11,646 bases of DNA from an uncultured Campylobacter sp. (GTDB taxonomy: Bacteria > Campylobacterota > Campylobacteria > Campylobacterales > Campylobacteraceae), in NCBI GenBank assembly GCA_938036585.1, contig CALHQN010000163.1, positions 1 through 11,646 of the forward strand. The letters run 5' to 3'. How positions within the stretch are numbered: the first letter of the stretch is position 1; the number at the start of each line of letters is the position of its first letter. Of this stretch, positions 6,532 to 11,646 are shown piece by piece. The translations under genes and the position numbers were made by a program. Under the pieces are notes generated by a model. It did no database searches, was not told the DNA's origin, and was given only the letters and a program-made list of their open reading frames with translations.

Positions 6532-9500
6532 TTATTTTCTCTGATTTACGACAAAATTCGCTTTGATAAAATTTGCATTTTCGTCTAAGCAGCCTATCTC
6601 GTACTCTCCGGCGCCCAGGCTAAGCATAAAAGGCTCGTCGTTTGCCCGCGTAAAATACTCGCCCGTTTTAATCTGCACCGTGCGGCTTTGCGCTAAATTT
6701 AGAGCCTTTGCGGCGAAATCTTGCTTCGCGGGGTCTTTATCCTCTAAATTTAAAGCGGCTTCGGCGGGGTTGGAGCCATCTGCGGCGGAATTTTGATCTT
6801 TTAAATTTAGCCCTAGTATCGGTACAGCAATCGGTACCGACGATAAAAGCGTGGAATTTTGCTCATTTAAATTTGATCCGTTTAAATTTTGCATGGCGGA
6901 ATTTCGCCCATTTAAATTTTGCTTTGCAGAATTTTGCTTGTTTAAATTCTGTTCGTCAGAATTTTGCGAGATTAAATTTAAAGCTTTCGCCCCGCTCGCC
7001 GCTTGCGTTTCGTCTAAATTTTGCGCCGCGGAAGCTGAGAGATTCGGAGCGGAATCCGTAGAATTTAGACCTGCGGAGCGTGAAATTTTAAAATTTCCGC
7101 CCGCAGGATTTAAAGACGGCCTCTTTGAGGCGATGGGATTTAAGGCGATGAGCCCTTCATTGCCGCCGCTGATCTTTAGATAGACGTTTTGCCCGAAAAC
7201 CGCCGTGCACTGCACTTTAAGCCGCAAAAAGCCGTCCGCGCCGGTCTCGTAGGTTTTGGCGTTGATATCGTTTAGCACGGGCTTTACGGCAGCAAATTTA
7301 GCCGCGCACCTTCCTGCGCGCACCTTTTGCGGATCGACTAGGCCGTGTTTTAGCAGATAAAAAAGCTCGCTCGTGCCGTAAATTTCGCACTCCTCGTTGG
7401 GCTCAACTCCATCGATCGTAAGATCCTCGGCGCTTTGAGCGCACTCCTTTTCGCGGTACGCGTCGGTGCATACTCGCTGAAAGCTCACGCCCACAGGACG
7501 TGCAAACTCCGCCTCGCCCAGCATGCCCGATTTATCGAGGAAAGCAAACATATTAAACGCCACTTTTGCCGCACTCACGCCGCCGCTAAGATCCCTAGTC
7601 TTGGAGCCGTCGAAATTTCCCAGCCAGACGCCGAGGGTAAATTTAGGCGTAAGCGCGACGGTGTAGAGATCGCGCGCATCGGCGCTCGTACCCGTTTTAA
7701 ACATCAACGGCGGCGCGTTTAGGGTATTTTGCCACACCGAGCCGAGATAGGAGCGCGGCGCGTTTCTTAGCATCTGCGTTACGATGTAGGCGCTTTGTGG
7801 GGTTAAAATTTTAGAATCGTCGCCGATCTTTGCGCCCGCTATTTCAAGCTTCCGCAGCTTGCCGCCGTTTGCAAACGCGCTGTAAAGGCGGCTAAGATCC
7901 ATTAGGCTCATCGAAATACTGCCAAGCGCGATACCTGCGCCGTAATAATCCTTGCTAAACTCCGCCAGATGCACGCCGCTAAGCATCTCGTACAGCCCGT
8001 CGTCACCAAGCATTAAATTTAGCTTCACCGCGGGGATGTTTAGGCTCAGACTTAGCGCGTCGGTCGCGCTCACCGCGCCCAAAAACCCCTGATTGTAGTT
8101 GCGCGGCACATAGCCCGCGAAGGTTATCGGCGCGTCGATCAGCTTCTTTGATGGGGTGATGAGCCCGTGCTCAAGGGCTTTGGCGTAGATGAAGGGCTTG
8201 AGCGTCGAGCCTACGTTTTTTTGTGAGCGCACGCCGTCGTTTTGCCCCTCATTAGCGCTAAAATCGTGGCTGCCTACATAGGCGATCACACTCATACTTT
8301 CGTTGTCGATCAGCACCGCAGCGCCGTTTCTAACGCCCTTATCGCGTAGAGAGAGGATCTCGCTTTTCAAAAAACCCTCAAGCGCGATCTGGGTTTTAAG
8401 ATCCAAGCTCGAATAAATTTTACCCTCGTTTAGACGCGCAAGCTCCTGCTCTAGCGCAGTTTGCTCCTTGGACTGCGCGCTCGCTTCGGAATTTGCGAAA
8501 TTTCCCCGCGCCTTGGCGTTTAGAGCGGAATTTATTTGCGCCTTAGTATCCGAAGCGGAATTTTCCCGCGATTTGGCGCCTGAAACGGAATTTGTCTGTA
8601 TTTTGGCGCCTGAAGTAGAATCTGTCTGAGCACTAGCGTCCGATGAAGCGAAATCCGCCTGTGCCCTAGCGTCTGAAACGGAATTTGTCTGCGGATCAAA
8701 ATTTACGCTCGACTGCTCGCTAGAGCTCGCGTCTGCCTGCGAATTTTGAGGCGGATGCGCGGTATCTTGCCGACTATTTAAATTTAGATTTTGCGAATTT
8801 TGCGAGTTTTGATGCGGATGCGCGGTACCAACGACATTCTGCCGCTTGTTTAAATTTATATCCGCACTCGGATTTTGCGGCCAATACTCGGTTTGCCCTT
8901 TATACGAATCCGTATCCGCGCTAAAATTCTGCGGCAAACGCACAGCGCCTCGTTGCTCGTTTAAATTTGGGTCTTGCGTATTTTGCGGCGGGCGGGCGGC
9001 ATTAATTAAATCTCGCCGCTCATCTAAATTTGCATTCTTTCGTTCATTTGGTTTTAAGCTTTCCGGTTCATTCGGTTTTGTGCCTGTCTGTGATTCTATG
9101 CCTTCGCGCTCGTTTAAATTTAAGCTCGTTCGTTCGCTTAAATTTGAACTCTCCGGCGCATCTGTTTTAAAATCCGCCTCTTTGGAATTCATTTCTTTCG
9201 AATCCGCTCCCACCTGCGCACTCACGGAGCCGGATAGATTCGGCGCGGCTCTTGTCGTATCCGTAAAGCTTAATTCTGCACTCGCCGTGCCCGAAAAATT
9301 TGATTCTGCCGCCGCCGCGGTTCGGCGTGTAGCCGAGCTTGCTTGCCCCGCCGTCACGCCGGGCGCGCCGCCCTGCTCTAAATTTTGAGTGAAATTTACG
9401 TCATCTTTGGCGGTAAAATTTTGCATTTTATAATTGCTAAACGCTAACAGCGCGTAATGAGGCGCATAATGAGGCGCTGCGTAGCGCCTGGGCGAGAACG

Positions 9501-10245
9501 GCTCTGCGAGGGCGCGCTCATACTCGCTCTGCGAGATCACGCCGCCCTCTCGCAGCTGCGAAATTAGGCGGTTTTTAAGCGCGTTGATGTTTGATCTGCG
9601 GTCTAGGCGATTTTTGTTCGGGTTTTTCGGGATCACGCTAAGAAGCGCGATTTGAGCGTTGCTAAGCTCGCGCAGGTCCTTTTTGAAATAAAAATACGCC
9701 GCAGTCTTGACCCCCTCGATATTGCCGCCGTATGGGGCGAGGTTGAAATACATTCCTAAAATTTCATCCTTGCTGAAGTGCCACTCCAGCTGAAAGGCGT
9801 TAAAAATTTCGATGATTTTATTCTTGTAGCTGCGCTGTTTGGGGCGCATCATACGCGCAACCTGCATCGTAATCGTCGAGGCTCCGACGCGCTCGACGTT
9901 GCCCTCGCTTTTTCTAGTAAAATTTTGCGTAAAATTATACGTAGCTGCGCGCAGGATCGAGGCTGGATTGACGCCAAAATGGTAGTAAAAATAGCGATCC
10001 TCGAAGTAGATCGCGCTTTGTTTCAGCCGCGGCGGTATCTCGTCCGCGCTCGCGTAAAAGCGCCAAATTTGATCGTCGCTGATCTGCATATTTAAAATTT
10101 CGCCGTTTCGATCATATAAAATTCTACTCTTCTGCTTATTTAGCATATCCAAATTTAGCGGATAAAGCGCGTCCAGGATCAAAAACACAGCGAATGTAAA
10201 TGCGCAAAATAGCGCGATTTTTAACGTAAATTTTAGAAATTTCAT
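6532..10245 (-). CDS. pbpC: Penicillin-binding protein 1C, bifunctional glycosyltransferase/transpeptidase, enlarged by two repeat-built insertions
   Basis: The protein is an inner-membrane peptidoglycan synthase facing the periplasm. One membrane anchor lies at about 8-30. The GT51 glycosyltransferase follows, with EDRYFYYHFG (catalytic E82), GASTITMQVAR (121-131) and a motif containing E146. The transpeptidase has all three motifs: STLK (active-site S680), SLN (734-736) and KTG (850-852). A Cys-containing region at about 926-980 and a C-terminal beta domain resembling BiPBP_C complete it. At 1237 residues it is about 470 longer than E. coli PBP1C. The excess is a roughly 325-residue Asn/Gln/Ser/Ala-rich stretch between the two catalytic domains (about 275-600) and a second of about 145 residues (about 1041-1185) that seems to fall inside the C-terminal domain, because typical final strands (GEYEIGC onward) resume after it. 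Both are built from short DNA repeats and look disordered. No ribosome-binding site precedes the ATG, and the promoter -10 ends 6 nt before it. First gene of the operon with alpha-2-macroglobulin. Confidence 0.95.
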   Translation of the reverse strand: MKFLKFTLKIALFCAFTFAVFLILDALYPLNLDMLNKQKSRILYDRNGEILNMQISDDQIWRFYASADEIPPRLKQSAIYFEDRYFYYHFGVNPASILRAATYNFTQNFTRKSEGNVERVGASTITMQVARMMRPKQRSYKNKIIEIFNAFQLEWHFSKDEILGMYFNLAPYGGNIEGVKTAAYFYFKKDLRELSNAQIALLSVIPKNPNKNRLDRRSNINALKNRLISQLREGGVISQSEYERALAEPFSPRRYAAPHYAPHYALLAFSNYKMQNFTAKDDVNFTQNLEQGGAPGVTAGQASSATRRTAAAAESNFSGTASAELSFTDTTRAAPNLSGSVSAQVGADSKEMNSKEADFKTDAPESSNLSERTSLNLNEREGIESQTGTKPNEPESLKPNERKNANLDERRDLINAARPPQNTQDPNLNEQRGAVRLPQNFSADTDSYKGQTEYWPQNPSADINLNKRQNVVGTAHPHQNSQNSQNLNLNSRQDTAHPPQNSQADASSSEQSSVNFDPQTNSVSDARAQADFASSDASAQTDSTSGAKIQTNSVSGAKSRENSASDTKAQINSALNAKARGNFANSEASAQSKEQTALEQELARLNEGKIYSSLDLKTQIALEGFLKSEILSLRDKGVRNGAAVLIDNESMSVIAYVGSHDFSANEGQNDGVRSQKNVGSTLKPFIYAKALEHGLITPSKKLIDAPITFAGYVPRNYNQGFLGAVSATDALSLSLNIPAVKLNLMLGDDGLYEMLSGVHLAEFSKDYYGAGIALGSISMSLMDLSRLYSAFANGGKLRKLEIAGAKIGDDSKILTPQSAYIVTQMLRNAPRSYLGSVWQNTLNAPPLMFKTGTSADARDLYTVALTPKFTLGVWLGNFDGSKTRDLSGGVSAAKVAFNMFAFLDKSGMLGEAEFARPVGVSFQRVCTDAYREKECAQSAEDLTIDGVEPNEECEIYGTSELFYLLKHGLVDPQKVRAGRCAAKFAAVKPVLNDINAKTYETGADGFLRLKVQCTAVFGQNVYLKISGGNEGLIALNPIASKRPSLNPAGGNFKISRSAGLNSTDSAPNLSASAAQNLDETQAASGAKALNLISQNSDEQNLNKQNSAKQNLNGRNSAMQNLNGSNLNEQNSTLLSSVPIAVPILGLNLKDQNSAADGSNPAEAALNLEDKDPAKQDFAAKALNLAQSRTVQIKTGEYFTRANDEPFMLSLGAGEYEIGCLDENANFIKANFVVNQRK
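6854..6979. repeat. 15-bp phased RAATTY repeat array inside pbpC
   Basis: GAATTT, AAATTT or AAATTC occurs at 6854, 6869, 6884, 6899, 6914, 6929, 6944, 6959 and 6974: nine sites at exactly 15-bp intervals, alternating mostly as 30-bp pairs. On the coding strand they give a five-residue periodicity, QNSxx alternating with QNLNx (about residues 1090-1131). A further pair 15 bp apart sits at 6788 and 6803. The period is a multiple of three, so copy-number change would keep the reading frame. Confidence 0.85.
8495..8707. repeat. 30-bp minisatellite encoding decapeptide repeats in pbpC
   Basis: Seven imperfect units begin at 8495, 8525, 8555, 8585, 8615, 8648 and 8678. They are 30 bp each apart from a 3-bp insertion after the fifth unit. 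Units share GCGGAATTT near one end and GGCGCCTGAA near the other; the units at 8555 and 8585 agree at 23 of 30 bases by hand alignment. They encode decapeptides with rough consensus TNSxSGAKAQ (about residues 513-590), in the linker just before the transpeptidase domain. Confidence 0.8.
8734..9027. repeat. Degenerate repeats of about 55-70 bp encoding PPQNSQ / NLNxRQ units in pbpC
   Basis: About five diverged units cover this stretch of the first insertion. On the plus strand most share an AATTTTG-then-GGCGG block and a TTTAAATTT word. At protein level they read as NLNxRQ, a variable stretch, then PPQNSQAD or a variant (about residues 407-504). Spacing is 18-24 residues and identity is much lower than in the 30-bp array, so this looks like an older expansion. 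Boundaries are approximate. Confidence 0.6.
9455..9478. repeat. 12-bp tandem duplication in pbpC
   Basis: TAATGAGGCGCA (9455-9466) is followed directly by TAATGAGGCGCT (9467-9478). It duplicates the tetrapeptide APHY (residues 257-264) in the segment that is usually a single H/APHF-like motif after the glycosyltransferase domain of PBP1C. It is in frame and lies just ahead of the first insertion. Confidence 0.8.
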
Positions 10246-10251
10246 CGCGCA

Positions 10252-10262
10252 ATTATATCAAA
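10252..10262 (-). promoter_or_regulatory. Extended -10 promoter of pbpC, predicted leaderless transcript
   Basis: On the minus strand a T-run leads into TTTGATATAAT: a perfect TATAAT (10252-10257) with an upstream TG, the extended -10 arrangement. There is no recognisable -35, as is common in Campylobacter. The -10 ends 6 nt before the ATG at 10245, so the expected +1 falls on or within a few bases of the A of the start codon. The intervening TGCGCG contains no Shine-Dalgarno sequence. Confidence 0.6.
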
Positions 10263-10274
10263 AAATTTTAATGA

Positions 10275-10307
10275 TTTTAGGCTATAATGGCGCCTTTTTG
10301 CAAAGGA
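10275..10307 (+). promoter_or_regulatory. Promoter and ribosome-binding site of the helicase gene
   Basis: TATAAT lies at 10283-10288 after ATTTTAGGC, a good -10 with a T-rich upstream segment and no clear -35. Transcription should begin near 10295. AAGGA (10303-10307) then lies 6 nt before the TTG at 10314. The promoter is back to back with that of pbpC, the two -10 boxes being only 25 bp apart, so binding of RNA polymerase at one should hinder the other. Confidence 0.6.
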
Positions 10308-10313
10308 ATAATC

Positions 10314-11646
10314 TTGGACGCTCTAGCTAAGCTAAACACCGAACAATACGCCGCTGCAACCGCTCCTGCTGGGTACAATCTAATAATCGCAAGCGCAGGC
10401 ACGGGCAAAACCAGCACCATCGTCGCGCGGATCGCTCATCTGCTAAATCTCGGTACGAGCCCTAGAAAAATTTTGCTTCTTACCTTTACGAACAAGGCCG
10501 CGAGCGAGATGATAGCGAGGCTGCAGCGGCATTTTGATAAAAAGATCACCTCCGCAATCGTCGCGGGCACCTTCCACGCCGTATCCTACGCCCTACTTCG
10601 CGAGCTGGGCAAAGGCGTGATCCTAAAGCAGCCCGCCGAGCTAAAAACCCTGCTAAAAAGCCTCGTAGAAAGGCGCAAATTTTATCACGTAAGCGACGCG
10701 CGCCCCTACGGCGGGGCATATCTGTACGATGTGTACTCGCTGTATCAAAATAAGGAGATGAGCGCGGATTTTGAGACGTGGTTTAGCAAAAACTACGAGG
10801 ATCAGGCGGAATTTGCCGAAATTTACGCAGATATTTTGCGCGAGTTTGAGGAGGAAAAGGCAAAATTTAACTACGCCGATTTCAACGACGTCTTGCTAAA
10901 GATGCGCCATGAGCTGCGAAAGGGCGCTCCGCTGCGGTTTGATGAAATTTTAGTGGACGAGTATCAGGACACAAACTCGCTGCAAGGAAGCCTCATCGAT
11001 GCCTTTGCGACGAAAAGCCTTTTTTGCGTCGGCGATTTCGATCAGAGTATCTATGCTTTCAACGGCGCAAACATCGACATCATCGGCAGCTTCGGCAAGC
11101 GCTTTGCGGACGCTAAAATTTACGCGCTAAATATCAACTACCGCTCAAGCTCGGCGATTTTGGCGCTTGCAAATCGCGTCATCGCGAACAATCCGCGCCT
11201 TTACGAAAAGAAACTGATCGTAGGTCGCGAGGGAAAATTTAGCGCGCCTAAGCTGCATGTTTACGACGATACGGCGGCGCAATATGCCCACGTAGCCGCA
11301 CAGATCGCGCAAAGCGGCACCCCGCGCGAAAAGATCGCCGTCATCTTTCGCAATAATTCCAGCGCCGACGGCGTCGAGGTCGCACTTAAGGAACTCGGTA
11401 TCGGCGCGAAGCGAAAAGGCGGCGTGAGCTTTTTTGAAAGCCGCGAGATCAAGGCCTTTACGGACATCTTCGCGATGATAATAAACCCCAAAGATATGAT
11501 GGCCTTTATGAGTACGTGCGAATACGCAAGAGGCGTCGGCAGCGCGCTAAGTAAGGAGCTTTTCGACGCGCTAATCGCACTTGGGCACGGAAGCATTCAC
11601 GCAGGGCTTTTGCGTCCCGACGAGAGCGTTAAAATTTTTGAAAAAA
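10314..11646 (+). CDS. UvrD/PcrA/Rep-family SF1A DNA helicase (3' end beyond window)
   Basis: The first 444 residues of an ATP-dependent 3'-5' DNA helicase acting in repair or replication restart; whole proteins of this type have about 650-750 residues. Motifs in order: Q motif around N8 and Q11 (LNTEQ), Walker A ASAGTGKT (26-33), Ia LTFTNKAA (56-63), Ib GTFH (85-88), II/Walker B VDEYQD (214-219), III GDFDQSIYAFNGA (240-252), NYR (275-277), and GGVSFFESREIK (369-380). Motifs V and VI lie beyond the edge. Motif III differs from the usual GDxDQSIYxFRGA by having Asn for Arg before GA. The start chosen is TTG at 10314, because AAGGA lies 6 nt upstream; an in-frame ATG at 10287 overlaps the TATAAT -10 box and is probably not transcribed. 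It is divergent from pbpC and not functionally linked to it. UvrD, PcrA and Rep cannot be told apart from this portion. Confidence 0.93.
   Translation, partial: MDALAKLNTEQYAAATAPAGYNLIIASAGTGKTSTIVARIAHLLNLGTSPRKILLLTFTNKAASEMIARLQRHFDKKITSAIVAGTFHAVSYALLRELGKGVILKQPAELKTLLKSLVERRKFYHVSDARPYGGAYLYDVYSLYQNKEMSADFETWFSKNYEDQAEFAEIYADILREFEEEKAKFNYADFNDVLLKMRHELRKGAPLRFDEILVDEYQDTNSLQGSLIDAFATKSLFCVGDFDQSIYAFNGANIDIIGSFGKRFADAKIYALNINYRSSSAILALANRVIANNPRLYEKKLIVGREGKFSAPKLHVYDDTAAQYAHVAAQIAQSGTPREKIAVIFRNNSSADGVEVALKELGIGAKRKGGVSFFESREIKAFTDIFAMIINPKDMMAFMSTCEYARGVGSALSKELFDALIALGHGSIHAGLLRPDESVKIFEK

Noticed and set aside
6563..7183. Three overlapping plus-strand open frames with FKF-rich peptides
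   Set aside because: They are the reverse complement of the 15-bp and 30-bp repeats in pbpC. Openness in multiple frames is a by-product of the repeats.
8495..8707. Regular 30-bp repeats as a CRISPR array
   Set aside because: Units are contiguous, diverged and in frame with pbpC. There are no unique spacers and no cas genes.
8846..9388. 180-residue plus-strand open frame opposite the first pbpC insertion
   Set aside because: It is antisense to the repeat-rich linker. Low-complexity repeats with a period of three keep several frames open. No family resemblance and no convincing ribosome-binding site.
6532..10245. pbpC as a fusion with a foreign domain or a frameshifted pseudogene
   Set aside because: All glycosyltransferase and transpeptidase motifs are intact in one frame, and the extra length is low-complexity repeats rather than a recognisable domain.
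11261..11596. 111-residue minus-strand open frame
   Set aside because: Antisense to the helicase, which continues in one frame with conserved motifs across this stretch.

Overview
The window looks like chromosomal DNA from an epsilonproteobacterium, most likely a Campylobacter of the moderate-GC oral type (C. gracilis, C. showae, C. rectus or C. curvus-like). This is inferred from the very frequent AAATTT words, promoters with a strong -10 and mostly no -35, and the gene families present. The species cannot be fixed from this sequence alone.

Layout. (1) Positions 1-1051, minus strand: the N-terminal 350 residues of a Tat-exported, FAD-binding flavoprotein of the flavocytochrome c / fumarate reductase superfamily, cut by the left edge. 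It has a near-consensus promoter at 1085-1113. (2) Positions 1052-1318: intergenic, holding that promoter, an AAATTT-rich block and a probable terminator for the gene to the right. (3) Positions 10245 to 1319, minus strand: a two-gene operon of pbpC (penicillin-binding protein 1C, 1237 aa) followed after 47 bp by a thioester-type bacterial alpha-2-macroglobulin (1721 aa). (4) Positions 10246-10313: a compact divergent promoter region. (5) Positions 10314-11646, plus strand: the first 444 residues of a UvrD/PcrA/Rep-type SF1A helicase with a TTG start, cut by the right edge.

How the genes work together. pbpC plus alpha-2-macroglobulin is a known bacterial pairing, thought to protect the periplasm: the macroglobulin traps proteases that get through the outer membrane, while PBP1C is proposed to repair peptidoglycan. 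The flavoprotein would be a periplasmic terminal reductase in anaerobic respiration. The helicase is a housekeeping repair and replication enzyme with no obvious link to its neighbours.

The most unusual part is pbpC. It is about 470 residues longer than the roughly 770-residue E. coli protein. The excess is two low-complexity, Asn/Gln/Ser/Ala-rich insertions built from short DNA repeats. One lies between the glycosyltransferase and transpeptidase domains. The other appears to split the C-terminal beta domain. In the second, nine RAATTY sites recur at an exact 15-bp spacing. The pbpC promoter also appears to give a leaderless mRNA. I found no tRNA, rRNA, CRISPR array, insertion sequence or integrase.
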